Origin: CAYOEJ01 sp964403015
GTDB lineage: Bacteria > Actinomycetota > Actinomycetes > Actinomycetales > Actinomycetaceae
Length of the DNA stretch: 64,000 nt
Direction: 5' to 3'
NCBI GenBank assembly: GCA_964403015.1
Contig: CAYOEJ010000004.1
Span: 1 to 64,000 of the forward strand
The position numbers and the translations under genes are program-made. This document shows, piece after piece, positions 25,228 to 34,259 of the stretch (its first letter is position 1; each line of letters opens with the position of its first letter). The notes beneath the pieces are model-generated. The model was not told where the DNA came from and searched no databases. It saw only the letters and a list, made by a program, of their open reading frames with translations.

Positions 25228-27153
25228 ATGACTCAACGCTCCGACCTGCGAAACGTGGCAATTGTTGCCCACGTTGACCACGGAAAGACTACCCTCGTGG
25301 ACGCAATGCTTTGGCAGGGCGGCGCATTTGACGATCACGCAACGGTTGAGAAGACCGGCGAACGCGTGATGGACTCTGGCGATCTCGAACGCGAGAAGGG
25401 CATTACGATCCTCGCGAAGAATACCGCTATTCGGTATGTGGGGCCCTCCGCGGCAGACTTTGATGCGCCGGGCGGCGTGACAATCAACGTCATCGACACC
25501 CCCGGCCACGCGGATTTTTCTGGCGAAGTTGAACGCGGCCTATCGATGGTCGACGGCGTGGTGCTTCTTGTGGATGCCTCCGAAGGCCCACTTCCACAGA
25601 CCCGTTTTGTATTGCGCAAGGCGCTCGAAGCAAACCTGCCGGTCATTCCTGTCATCAACAAGGTCGATCGCGCCGATGCGCGCATCGATGAGGTGGTCGC
25701 TGAGACCCAAGATCTGCTCCTCAACCTCGCCGCCGACATCGAAGGTGCGGAGGGTTTGGACCTCGATCGTATTCTCGACATCCCGGTGATTTATGCTGCT
25801 GCGAAGGCTGGGCGTGCAGACACGATTCAGCCTGCGGATGCCACGCTTCCCGAGAGTAAGACGCTTGAGCCGCTGTTCCGGGCCATTCTCGAATACGTTC
25901 CGGCGCCCACCTACGACGCCGAGGCGCCGTTGGCAGCGCAGGTAACAAACCTTGACGCTTCTCCGTTCCTTGGACGTATCGCACTTGTGCGCGTCTACTC
26001 CGGTGAGCTTCGCAAGGGTGCTTGGGTTGGCCTAGCTAACGGACCCGAATCGGAAATCGAACGCGTCCACATCACCGAGCTTTTGCGTACGTCTGGCCTC
26101 GGCCGCGTGCCAGCTGAGTCTGCTGGCCCTGGAGACATCGTTGCCGTGGCTGGCATGCCGAACATTATGATCGGTGAAACGCTCGTGGACCTTGCAGATC
26201 CGCGCCCCAGACCACGCATCCACATCGACGATCCGGCGATTTCGATGACGATCGGTATTAACACCTCGCCACTTGCCGGGAAGGTCAAGGGGCACAAGCT
26301 CACCGCCCGTCAGGTACGTGATCGCCTCACGCAAGAACTCGTGGGCAACGTGTCAATCCGCGTGCTCCCCACCGAGCGCCCTGATGCGTGGGAGGTTCAG
26401 GATCGAGGAGAGCTCGCGCTCGCGATCCTCGTTGAAACGATGCGCCGCGAGGGCTTCGAACTGACGGTGGGCAAGCCCCAGGTTGTTCGCCGCGTTATCG
26501 ACGGCGTCGTTCATGAACCGTGGGAGCGCGCCACCATTGATGTGCCCGAGGAATACCTCGGTGCGATCACGCAGCTGATGGCTGCCCGCAAGGGTCAGCT
26601 CGAGACCATGGCCAACCACGGAACCGGATGGGTCCGAATGGAATTCCTCGTGCCCTCGCGCGGCATGATCGGTTTCCGTACGCAGTTCCTCACCCAGACT
26701 CGTGGCACGGGCATCTCCGCTTCAATTTCTGAAGGATATAAGCCCTGGGCAGGCGAGATCGTGTCGCGTCAGACCGGATCGCTCGTATCTGACCGTCAGG
26801 GTCAAGTTACAGCATTTTCCCTCCAGCGCCTCGAAGATCGCGGATCATTCTTCGTCGATCCGGGCGAGGACGTGTACGAAGGCCAAGTCGTGGGTGAAAA
26901 TCCGCGCAACGAGGACATGGACGTCAACGTGGTGAAAGCCAAGGAGATGACCAACATGCGATCGGCCACCGCCGACGTCTTCGAAACTCTCCAAGCGCGC
27001 CGTAAGCTCACGCTCGAAGAGTGCATCGAGTTCGCCGCCGAAGACGAGTGCATCGAAGTGACACCGGAAATCGTGCGCGTCCGTAAGCTCGTGCTCAACA
27101 GCACCGATCGCATGCGCGAGGCTTCTCGTCGCAAGCGTGCCGCACAGCAATAG
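25228..27153 (+). CDS. typA: Translational GTPase TypA/BipA
   Basis: Ribosome-associated GTPase needed for stress adaptation and ribosome assembly in studied bacteria. The 641-residue protein has G1 AHVDHGKTTL, G3 DTPGHADF, G4 NKVDR, and the C-terminal TypA-specific region GTGWVRMEFLVPSRGMIGFR and EGYKPWAGEI. The start ATG at 25228 is preceded by GGAAGA and gives the usual N terminus MTQRSDLRNVAIVAHVDHGK; an in-frame ATG 16 codons upstream is rejected. Divergent from pip. Confidence 0.97.
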   Translation: MTQRSDLRNVAIVAHVDHGKTTLVDAMLWQGGAFDDHATVEKTGERVMDSGDLEREKGITILAKNTAIRYVGPSAADFDAPGGVTINVIDTPGHADFSGEVERGLSMVDGVVLLVDASEGPLPQTRFVLRKALEANLPVIPVINKVDRADARIDEVVAETQDLLLNLAADIEGAEGLDLDRILDIPVIYAAAKAGRADTIQPADATLPESKTLEPLFRAILEYVPAPTYDAEAPLAAQVTNLDASPFLGRIALVRVYSGELRKGAWVGLANGPESEIERVHITELLRTSGLGRVPAESAGPGDIVAVAGMPNIMIGETLVDLADPRPRPRIHIDDPAISMTIGINTSPLAGKVKGHKLTARQVRDRLTQELVGNVSIRVLPTERPDAWEVQDRGELALAILVETMRREGFELTVGKPQVVRRVIDGVVHEPWERATIDVPEEYLGAITQLMAARKGQLETMANHGTGWVRMEFLVPSRGMIGFRTQFLTQTRGTGISASISEGYKPWAGEIVSRQTGSLVSDRQGQVTAFSLQRLEDRGSFFVDPGEDVYEGQVVGENPRNEDMDVNVVKAKEMTNMRSATADVFETLQARRKLTLEECIEFAAEDECIEVTPEIVRVRKLVLNSTDRMREASRRKRAAQQ

Positions 27154-27173
27154 TTTCTGGTGTAGTGCGGCGG

Positions 27174-27179
27174 TAGAGT
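27174..27179 (+). promoter_or_regulatory. Putative -10 box of a leaderless small membrane protein
   Basis: TAGAGT, then ATGCGC (27180-27185), then ATG at 27186: the same 6-nt spacing seen at other genes. This argues for the second of two in-frame ATGs. Confidence 0.5.
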
Positions 27180-27185
27180 ATGCGC

Positions 27186-27548
27186 ATGCGAAAAGTGCTG
27201 ATGATTGCCACGGGAGCCGTGCTCGGCTTTGTTGCCGGCGTGATCGGCATGGTGGCACATGCGGGCCCGATTGACATGCCGATCATCGGTCTTGTTGTGG
27301 CAAGCCTCCTGGTAGCGTCGGGGGCGTGGTTCGCATACGAACTGGGCCGGGTTTGGTCGTGGATCCCCTATGTTCTCACGGTCTTGGCGGTGACCTATTG
27401 GCTTACCTACGCGCCACCCGCTAACGACATACTTTTGTCAGTCACCGGTTGGGCCTCCGAGACCTGGCTTGTCTTGTCCGTCGTCGCGTCTATGCTTCCC
27501 CCTCTTCTAGCAAGCGTTTACGAACGTCGCCGGAAGCGCGACCTGTAG
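27186..27548 (+). CDS. Small membrane protein, function unknown
   Basis: A 120-residue protein with four hydrophobic segments (about 4-23, 30-50, 55-76 and 84-108) and a basic tail ERRRKRDL, so the C terminus is probably cytoplasmic. No motif recognised. Start 27186 chosen from the -10 spacing; 27180 is the alternative. It lies between typA and the VanW gene. Confidence 0.65.
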   Translation: MRKVLMIATGAVLGFVAGVIGMVAHAGPIDMPIIGLVVASLLVASGAWFAYELGRVWSWIPYVLTVLAVTYWLTYAPPANDILLSVTGWASETWLVLSVVASMLPPLLASVYERRRKRDL

Positions 27549-27693
27549 GCGCAAGCTTGGCTAACGCCACAGAACAGCACTTTGGTGAATCTGCCGACAA
27601 TAGATTGCCACTCCTACCATTCTCACTGGTTCCGACTAAGATTCTGAGGGTACGCCTATCGGGCAGGCCCCGAGAATTGCAGGGAGGACGATC

Positions 27694-29811
27694 GTGGCTG
27701 ACGACCGCACACCGAATGCCGATGAACCCAAGGACGAGAACCTGCTAAACGCTTGGTCGCGTAGGTTTGGGGACGACGGCCAGCGTAGCGACGACGTCGT
27801 AGGCGACCCTAGTTCGCCCGATCGCGCTGACGATCCCAATGAGACACGGACCTTTGACGAGACGCGCAATGGTGATTCGATACCCGCTTCTAACAACGAA
27901 GACGCGCCCGAGGGCGCGCCCGTGCGTGAGAGCAGGGTGGAACGGCGAATCCGACGTCGTTCCATGCATGACAACAGCGAGGCGGCTGCAGAAACGAAGG
28001 GTCAAGCCGCCAGTGATACCGACGAGACAGGTGGAACTGACGAGACCGAGCACATTACCGAGGCCCCGTCGTATGAGCCAGAGAAGTCCGAGCCGAGCTA
28101 TGCTCCAGAAGGCGCCTCCCGCGACCCAGAGCATGAGGATCCAGTGAGAAAGAAGCGCCGCTGGCCAATTGTTCTTCTCATTTCGATTCTTGTGGTGGCC
28201 GGCGCATACGTGGGTGCGGCGTACTTCCTGCGCGACAAGATCCCAGCTGACACCAAGGTGTCCGGAGTGTCAGTAGGCGGACTAACGCCCGCCCAGGCTC
28301 GAGAGAAACTCGAAGTCGAACTTGCAGGCCTCGTGACGCAGCCGCGAACGACGACGCTGGAGGACGCCTCACAGTCGGTAGACATCGATCCACAAGATAT
28401 CGGTCTCGAGATCGATTTTGACAAGACGTTGGACAAACTCGTGGGCTTTTCACTAGATCCACGCGGGCTGTGGGCACACATCGCGGGTGCGGACAACATT
28501 GACGCGGAAATCGCTACCGACGAAGCGCTGCTGGCAGATGAAATCGACCGGTTGGCGCAGGAATACGCCAAGGACCCGAAGAACGCAACCGTGGAACTCA
28601 ACGGCACGACCGCCGTCGTCACTCCTGCCGAAGAGGGCGTCAAACTCGATACTGAGGCGGCCCAAGAACGAATCGTCGACGAATGGTTTGAATCCGCGGA
28701 GCCGATCGAGCTGCCCTTCGAAAGTACGCAGGCGGAACTCACCACGCAGGAACTCCAGACGTTCGCGGACGAGACTATCGCGCCACTTTTGGCGGAGCCC
28801 ATCTCAATCAATATCAAGAATTCCCTCGTGGAACTACAGCCCGAGGACACCGCATCGCTACTGACTTACAGTGATGAGGGAGGCGCGCCTAGCATCGAGG
28901 TGGTTGCCGATGACCTTTCGGCATTCGTCGAGGAGACTGCCGGCGAGGTTCTCACGGAAGCCAAAAACGCAACGATTGCCATTAGCGATGGAGCTCCCAA
29001 GATTACGCCGTCAACTAACGGCGAAAAGCTCGACACCGAACAGATTGCCCAAGATCTTAAGGCGATCGCGGGCGGCTCGAATCGTACGGTAACAGCCGAG
29101 ATTATTGTGTCTGAACCCGACCTCACCACCGAGGGCGCGGAGGAACTGGGAATCAAGGAAGTCGTTTCGTCTATCTCTACCCCGCTCACCAATGACCAGG
29201 TGCGTACTACCAACCTCGTCGTCGGGACGGCCAAGGTGACCAACACGCTGGTCAAGCCGGGGGAGCAGTTTAATCTGGAAACCGCTCTCGGGCCGATCGA
29301 TGCGGACCATGGTTTCGTGTCATCAGGTGTGGTCACCAACGGATTTAACTCGACCGCGATGGGTGGCGGCCTCTCCCAGCTCTCGACCAACATGTTCAAC
29401 ATTGGATACCGGGCGGGTATGGAAGATATCTCCCACCAGCCGCACTCGAAGTACTTCGACAGATATCCGATGGGGCTGGAGGCTACGCTCTGGACCGGCC
29501 AGATTCCCATGATCTGGGAGAACAATACGCCCTACGGAGTCATGGTTGACACCTGGGTGTCTGACGGTCAGGTCCATAGCCGGCTCTGGTCAACAAAGCA
29601 CTGGGACGTTAACGTATGGCAGGGCGATCCCTATGCGTACGTACAGCCTGAGACCCGCCATAACCCCGCAGCCGACTGCGAGCCGATGGGTGCCGGCGGT
29701 CCCGGATTCACGGTCACCGTGGGGCGAACGGTCTCCCTAGATGGAGACGTGCACGAAGACTCGCAGTATTCGTGGACGTATCAGCCAGTGCATGCCGTCA
29801 CCTGCGGGTAG
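27694..29811 (+). CDS. VanW family protein with YoaR-type peptidoglycan-binding domains
   Basis: A 705-residue membrane-anchored surface protein. Layout: an acidic, disordered cytoplasmic N terminus (~150 residues), basic RKKRR, one membrane helix (about 158-178), two repeats of the YoaR/PG-binding-4 kind in the middle (about 185-480), and a VanW domain (about 510-660) with VVGTAKVTNTLVKPGEQFNL, GGGLSQLSTNMFNI and ENNTPYGVMV. Role in envelope maintenance is inferred. GTG start with GGGAGGA upstream. The long acidic inner tail is unusual for the family. Confidence 0.87.
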   Translation: MADDRTPNADEPKDENLLNAWSRRFGDDGQRSDDVVGDPSSPDRADDPNETRTFDETRNGDSIPASNNEDAPEGAPVRESRVERRIRRRSMHDNSEAAAETKGQAASDTDETGGTDETEHITEAPSYEPEKSEPSYAPEGASRDPEHEDPVRKKRRWPIVLLISILVVAGAYVGAAYFLRDKIPADTKVSGVSVGGLTPAQAREKLEVELAGLVTQPRTTTLEDASQSVDIDPQDIGLEIDFDKTLDKLVGFSLDPRGLWAHIAGADNIDAEIATDEALLADEIDRLAQEYAKDPKNATVELNGTTAVVTPAEEGVKLDTEAAQERIVDEWFESAEPIELPFESTQAELTTQELQTFADETIAPLLAEPISINIKNSLVELQPEDTASLLTYSDEGGAPSIEVVADDLSAFVEETAGEVLTEAKNATIAISDGAPKITPSTNGEKLDTEQIAQDLKAIAGGSNRTVTAEIIVSEPDLTTEGAEELGIKEVVSSISTPLTNDQVRTTNLVVGTAKVTNTLVKPGEQFNLETALGPIDADHGFVSSGVVTNGFNSTAMGGGLSQLSTNMFNIGYRAGMEDISHQPHSKYFDRYPMGLEATLWTGQIPMIWENNTPYGVMVDTWVSDGQVHSRLWSTKHWDVNVWQGDPYAYVQPETRHNPAADCEPMGAGGPGFTVTVGRTVSLDGDVHEDSQYSWTYQPVHAVTCG

Positions 29812-29977
29812 ATGGATTTCCGCGCGAACGTTGTAAGACGGCCGTGACGAGATGAACGGAACAGAACGGAAATTTCTATCCACTGGTAACGATCGTCCAA
29901 AAGGTCGATACTTATTACACAGGATTATGGAACTAAGGGCTCCGAGCCCGAAACATTGAGCCAAACTGGAGGACAGC

Positions 29978-30301
29978 GTGACCTACATTATCGCCCTACC
30001 GTGCGTTGATATTAAGGACCGTGCCTGCGTCGACGAATGCCCGGTGGACTGCATCTACGAAGGTGAACGCATGCTCTATATCCACCCGGATGAGTGTGTT
30101 GACTGTGGTGCGTGTGAACCGGTGTGCCCGGTTGAGGCGATCTACTACGAGGATGACACTCCGGAAGAGTGGTCCGAATACTACAAGGCAAACGTTGAGT
30201 TCTTTGACGAGCTTGGCTCTCCGGGAGGCGCCGCGAAGATGGGCGTGATCAACCGCGACCATCCGATCGTTGCCGCTCTGCCACAGGGAGTGAACGACTA
30301 A
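29978..30301 (+). CDS. fdxA: Ferredoxin (FdxA, two-cluster type)
   Basis: Small electron carrier of 107 residues with one [3Fe-4S] and one [4Fe-4S] cluster expected. Cysteines at 9, 17, 21, 25 and 40, 43, 46, 50 fit the FdxA pattern; blocks CVDECPVDCIYEG and HPDECVDCGACEPVCP are near-invariant in actinobacteria. GGAGGA precedes the GTG start. A strong terminator follows (30331-30361), so it is a monocistronic unit upstream of dapC. Confidence 0.97.
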   Translation: MTYIIALPCVDIKDRACVDECPVDCIYEGERMLYIHPDECVDCGACEPVCPVEAIYYEDDTPEEWSEYYKANVEFFDELGSPGGAAKMGVINRDHPIVAALPQGVND

Positions 30302-30330
30302 CAAGCCGTGTCGTTCGTATGGACGATCAA

Positions 30331-30361
30331 GCAAGAAGCCGCCCACTGGGCGGTTTCTTGC
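30331..30361 (+). terminator. Rho-independent terminator after fdxA
   Basis: GCAAGAAGCCGCC (30331-30343) pairs with GGCGGTTTCTTGC (30349-30361), loop about 5 nt, then TTTAT. The right arm itself contains TTTCTT. Confidence 0.88.
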
Positions 30362-30383
30362 TTTATCCACGACTGAAGTCGTT

Positions 30384-30389
30384 TAGGGT
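30384..30389 (+). promoter_or_regulatory. Putative -10 box of leaderless dapC
   Basis: TAGGGT followed by exactly 6 nt and the ATG at 30396. No Shine-Dalgarno is visible, and the fdxA terminator ends just upstream, so a promoter is required here. Confidence 0.55.
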
Positions 30390-30395
30390 CTAAGC

Positions 30396-31550
30396 ATGAC
30401 GCTTTACGGAAACTCCCTGCCAGACTTCCCGTGGGACACGTTGGTCCCGGATCGCGAGCGCGCCGCGCAGCACCCAGAGGGAACGCTAGACCTCACGATC
30501 GGCTCGCCGGTGGACCACACCCCGCCGCTCGCACTGCGCGCACTCAACGACGCCGGCGATGGTCACGGATACCCGCCCGTTGTTGGTTCGCCGGAGCTTC
30601 AGGAATCGATTCGTGGCTGGATGCAACGCCGACGTGGGATCACCTCCGAGACCGGGGTGGTCCTCAGTATCGGATCGAAGGAAACCGTGGCTCTGTTGCC
30701 ATCGATGCTCGGCCTGGGTTCTGGCCAGACCGTTGCGTTTCCCGAGGCGGCCTACCCCACCTACGACGTCGGTGCCAGACTCGCGGGAGCAACACCTTTG
30801 GCGATCGACCCGGCTGCCGACCCGGCGTCGTGGCCCACGAAGATTGACTTGCTGTGGCTGAATTCGCCGGGCAATCCCAACGGGCACGTGTTAAGCCGCG
30901 ATCAGCTGCGTGCGATCGTTGCGTGGGCGCGAGAACACGACGTTGTCGTCGCCTCGGACGAATGCTACGCCGCACTTTATTGGGATGTGCAGGACGCTCC
31001 TTCCATTCTTGCCGATGATGTGTGCGACGGAGATGTCACCAACCTCCTGATGCTGTATTCGCTGTCAAAGCAGTCGAATATGGCCGGCTACCGTGCAGCG
31101 TTCATGGCGGGGGACCCGGCGCTGACCAAACCCATCATCGAAATACGCAAGCATGCCGGCTTCATGCTGCCAGGGCCTGTCCAGCACGCGATGGCCGTGA
31201 TGCTGGCCGACGACGAGCACGTTTCCGAGCAGCGCGAGAGGTACGGCAAGCGCCGCGAGAAGCTCTTGGCCGCCATGGATCGCGCCGGACTCGTCAACGA
31301 TCCAGATTCGGTCGCTGGCCTCTACCTGTGGGCAGGCGAGCGCCCTGACGGCGCACGCGAACCAGCGGATGCATGGACCCTCACGCACGCGTGCGCTGAC
31401 CTAGGTATTGTCGTAGCGCCGGGAACCTTCTACGGCGACGGCGGAAGCCACAGGATCCGTATTTCGCTGACAGCAACAGATGAGACGATCGAGGCTGCCG
31501 CGGCGCGCTTTGCCGATCTTCCGCAGGTGCTAGCAAAGTATCGCGATTGA
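30396..31550 (+). CDS. dapC: Succinyldiaminopimelate transaminase
   Basis: PLP aminotransferase class I/II of the lysine/diaminopimelate pathway, supplying peptidoglycan precursors. The 384-residue protein has the N-terminal block LPDFPWDTLVP and TIGSPVDHTPP typical of actinobacterial DapC, GSKET phosphate-binding turn, LNSPGNPNGH, SDECYAALYW and the PLP-lysine site YSLSKQSNMAGYR. Probably leaderless. Some relatives are annotated more broadly as aminotransferases, but the N-terminal block favours DapC. Confidence 0.92.
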   Translation: MTLYGNSLPDFPWDTLVPDRERAAQHPEGTLDLTIGSPVDHTPPLALRALNDAGDGHGYPPVVGSPELQESIRGWMQRRRGITSETGVVLSIGSKETVALLPSMLGLGSGQTVAFPEAAYPTYDVGARLAGATPLAIDPAADPASWPTKIDLLWLNSPGNPNGHVLSRDQLRAIVAWAREHDVVVASDECYAALYWDVQDAPSILADDVCDGDVTNLLMLYSLSKQSNMAGYRAAFMAGDPALTKPIIEIRKHAGFMLPGPVQHAMAVMLADDEHVSEQRERYGKRREKLLAAMDRAGLVNDPDSVAGLYLWAGERPDGAREPADAWTLTHACADLGIVVAPGTFYGDGGSHRIRISLTATDETIEAAAARFADLPQVLAKYRD

Positions 31551-31716
31551 GAAGTTTTCTCGGCGCTCGTCAGCGTGCGGGGCGTGCCCAGAGTCTTTAT
31601 TCCTGCTGGGAGTTTTATCGCCCATTCCGGTAGTGTGATCCATGTTGCATGTTGATACGCATGCCACCGCGCCGCCAACGAATGTCGCCGCGGTGCACAG
31701 CGAAAAGGAGACTCGA

Positions 31717-33048
31717 ATGTCTGAAAATGCGCAGCTTACGGTCGATGGGACCACTCTCGATCTCGAGCGTGTTTCCGCTGTCGAAGGTAACGACGGCTTC
31801 AAGATCGGCCAGATGCTGGGAAAGACGGGTACGGTCACACTCGACCCCGGATTTACCAACACGGCATCCTGTACATCGGAAATCACCTACATTGATGGCG
31901 GAGCGGGCATTCTGCGGTACCGCGGCTACCCGATTGAGCAGCTTGCTGAGAACTGTTCCTTCCTTGAGGTTGCCTACCTGTTGATTTACGGTGAATTGCC
32001 AGATCCGCAGTCGCTGGCCTCATTCACACACCGCATTAAGCGCCACACGCTTTTGCACGAAGATTTCCGAAGCTTCTTTACCGCATTCCCCTCGCACGGT
32101 CACCCGATGTCTATCCTTCAGGCCGGCGTTGCTGGTATGGGTACGTACTACGAGGAGACGCTTGATCCACAGGACAAGGAGCAGCGCGATCTCGCGTCAG
32201 TTCTTTTGCTTGCCAAGATGCCCACGATGATTGCCTTCATTTCGAAGCGCGCTACGGGCCTGCCGCTCCTCTACCCGGATTCGTCGAAGTCCTACACGGA
32301 GGACTTCATTCGTATGACCTTCGGTCTGCCGTACCAGACCCACGATGTTGATCCAACGATCGTTAATGCGCTAGACAAGCTGTTCATCCTGCACGCAGAT
32401 CACGAGCAGAACTGCTCTACATCCACTGTGCGCCTCGTCGGATCTTCCCAGGCGAACATCTACGCCTCGGTTGCTGCGGGTATTGGTGCGCTTTCTGGAC
32501 CGCTGCACGGCGGAGCCAACGAAGCGGTTCTTAGCATGCTCGATTCGCTACGCGAATCCGGCACGGATATCAAGGAATTCGTATCGCAGGTTAAGGACAA
32601 GACGAACAACGTCAAGCTCATGGGCTTCGGCCACCGCGTGTACAAGAACTACGATCCTCGCGCGAAGATTGTGAAGGAGCTTGCCGACGACGTCGTCAAC
32701 CGCCTCAAGGGTGATTCCCAGATGTTCGATATGGCTCGCGAACTTGAGCAAGCTGCGCTTGAGGACGACTACTTTGTTGAGCGTAACCTGTACCCGAACG
32801 TGGACTTCTACACCGGCCTCATCTACAAGGCGATGGGCTTCCCAACCAAGATGTTCACCCCGCTGTTTGCGCTCGGGCGCCTGCCTGGCTGGATCGCTCA
32901 GTACCACGAGCTTGTTGACGATCCGGACCAGAAGATTGGACGCCCGCGCCAGATTTACATCGGTGAAGGCGAACGCGACTGGACTCCGATGGCAGACCGT
33001 AACAAGCAGAACCGTGACTTCAAAGAAAAGGGCGAGTACCTCGCCTAA
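31717..33048 (+). CDS. gltA: Citrate synthase
   Basis: Condenses acetyl-CoA and oxaloacetate at the start of the TCA cycle. The 443-residue protein is of the long, type II style. Catalytic residues are visible in HADHEQNCSTSTVR, GFGHRVYKNYDPRA (His pair) and LYPNVDFYTG (Asp). AAAAGGAGA lies before the ATG at 31717; an in-frame ATG 25 codons upstream lacks one and is rejected. Convergent with the NUDIX gene. Confidence 0.97.
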   Translation: MSENAQLTVDGTTLDLERVSAVEGNDGFKIGQMLGKTGTVTLDPGFTNTASCTSEITYIDGGAGILRYRGYPIEQLAENCSFLEVAYLLIYGELPDPQSLASFTHRIKRHTLLHEDFRSFFTAFPSHGHPMSILQAGVAGMGTYYEETLDPQDKEQRDLASVLLLAKMPTMIAFISKRATGLPLLYPDSSKSYTEDFIRMTFGLPYQTHDVDPTIVNALDKLFILHADHEQNCSTSTVRLVGSSQANIYASVAAGIGALSGPLHGGANEAVLSMLDSLRESGTDIKEFVSQVKDKTNNVKLMGFGHRVYKNYDPRAKIVKELADDVVNRLKGDSQMFDMARELEQAALEDDYFVERNLYPNVDFYTGLIYKAMGFPTKMFTPLFALGRLPGWIAQYHELVDDPDQKIGRPRQIYIGEGERDWTPMADRNKQNRDFKEKGEYLA

Positions 33049-33049
33049 A

Positions 33050-33125
33050 AAGGCCAGCTAGCGAATCTAGTTAGCAAATGATCTAGCCAGCACGCGGCTT
33101 AGCTAACGGATGTTTTAGCTAGCGG
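33050..33125. repeat. Degenerate CTAG/TAGC-rich repeats at a convergent junction
   Basis: Between gltA and the NUDIX gene, CTAGC, TTAGC and CTAG motifs recur roughly every 15-20 bp on both strands and include the NUDIX stop codon. Units are too diverged for exact boundaries. Confidence 0.45.
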
Positions 33126-33603
33126 GTAAAAACTTCGACAATTCGTGAAGGGCGTGCCGGAACGCTGGAATTAATTCCAGATCCGGCACGCTTTTCCATG
33201 CCGTCCATGCGAGTCTTTCCGACTCTGAGTTCCCTACGAGAGGTGGGCTTCCGGCGTCGTCAGCAAGGTGGCCTACGAAAGTTGTGTAGAACCAGTCCGA
33301 GTGTCTAAGGCTATGACTACCATCGATGATCACGGATTGGGAGATGCCGGTCTCCTCCCTAAACTCGCGCAATCCGCCATCGAGCGGGCTCTCGTTCCAG
33401 TCGATCGCGCCACCCGGAGTGGACCATGTTCCGCCCAGATGAGACCAGCCGGCGCGGAGCTGCAACAAAACATCGATGTCGCGCTCACCGTGCCGCCACA
33501 GGAGAAGCCCGGCGGCGCCGTTGCGTCCCCAATGCTTGTCGCCGCACGCGCAGTCAACGAAGCCGTCGGCGCCGTGTCGGGGTGCATCGGGATGAGACGT
33601 CAT
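33115..33603 (-). CDS. NUDIX hydrolase
   Basis: A 162-residue pyrophosphohydrolase with the full Nudix box from GGAIDWNESPLDGG through LREFREETGI (about residues 65-88), matching GX5EX7REUXEEXGU. An N-terminal CACGDKHWGRNGAAG precedes the fold. Substrate unknown. It is the last gene of a three-gene operon and its start overlaps the maf stop by 4 bp, so both nucleotide-cleaning enzymes are co-expressed. Confidence 0.93.
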   Translation of the reverse strand: MTSHPDAPRHGADGFVDCACGDKHWGRNGAAGLLLWRHGERDIDVLLQLRAGWSHLGGTWSTPGGAIDWNESPLDGGLREFREETGISQSVIIDGSHSLRHSDWFYTTFVGHLADDAGSPPLVGNSESERLAWTAWKSVPDLELIPAFRHALHELSKFLPAS

Positions 33604-34259
33604 ACGGCCCAGAAATCTGTTATCGAATGCCGTTGTTCAGCAAGGAGGCGTCGCAGCAGCGGAAGGGAAATGCCGACCACCCCGTGATGGTCTCCTTCAA
33701 TGCCGTCAACGAACGGGCCACCAAATCCATCAATCGTGAAAGACCCGGCAACGTGAAGCGGCTCGCCCGTCCCGATATAGGCTTCGATTTCGACCTCGCT
33801 CAGATGCCCGATATGAACAGTCGTGGTCGAGACACCTTCGCTAGCGTTGCCCGTTTCAAGGTCGATCACACAGTGGCCGGTATGAAGCTTTCCCGGGTTA
33901 CCGCTCATCGCGCGTAGGCGTTCGCGGGCCACGTCGGCGGTATGAGGCTTGCCAACGATCTCGCCATTCATTTCCAGCATGGAATCACAGCCGACGACGA
34001 CCGTGGGTACGCGATCGGCAAAGCTCAGTCGGCCATCGCCGATCTGACCCGCGATGTGATGTGCCTTAGCAGAGGCGAGAAGCTGAACCTCGGCAGCTGC
34101 GAGCGATGAATCTGCTTCTGGTGGGTCGTGCTCGGCCAAGAATCGAGCGAGTAGGGCATCTTCATCAACGTCCGAGACAGCGACGAGCGGGTCAATGCCG
34201 GCGCTCAGCAAAGTGGCGCGCCGCGCGGGCGAGGCAGAAGCGAGGAGGAGTGTTTTCAT
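33600..34259 (-). CDS. maf: Maf-like nucleoside triphosphate pyrophosphatase
   Basis: House-cleaning pyrophosphatase for non-canonical nucleotides, 219 residues. It shows the N-terminal LASASPARRATLL, the core VVGCDSMLEMNGEIVGKP and the C-terminal DGFGGPFVDGIEGDHHGVVGI expected of Maf. An internal segment (about 45-60) is slightly longer than in the shortest family members. Overlaps both neighbours by 4 bp (ATGA). Confidence 0.94.
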   Translation of the reverse strand: MKTLLLASASPARRATLLSAGIDPLVAVSDVDEDALLARFLAEHDPPEADSSLAAAEVQLLASAKAHHIAGQIGDGRLSFADRVPTVVVGCDSMLEMNGEIVGKPHTADVARERLRAMSGNPGKLHTGHCVIDLETGNASEGVSTTTVHIGHLSEVEIEAYIGTGEPLHVAGSFTIDGFGGPFVDGIEGDHHGVVGISLPLLRRLLAEQRHSITDFWAV

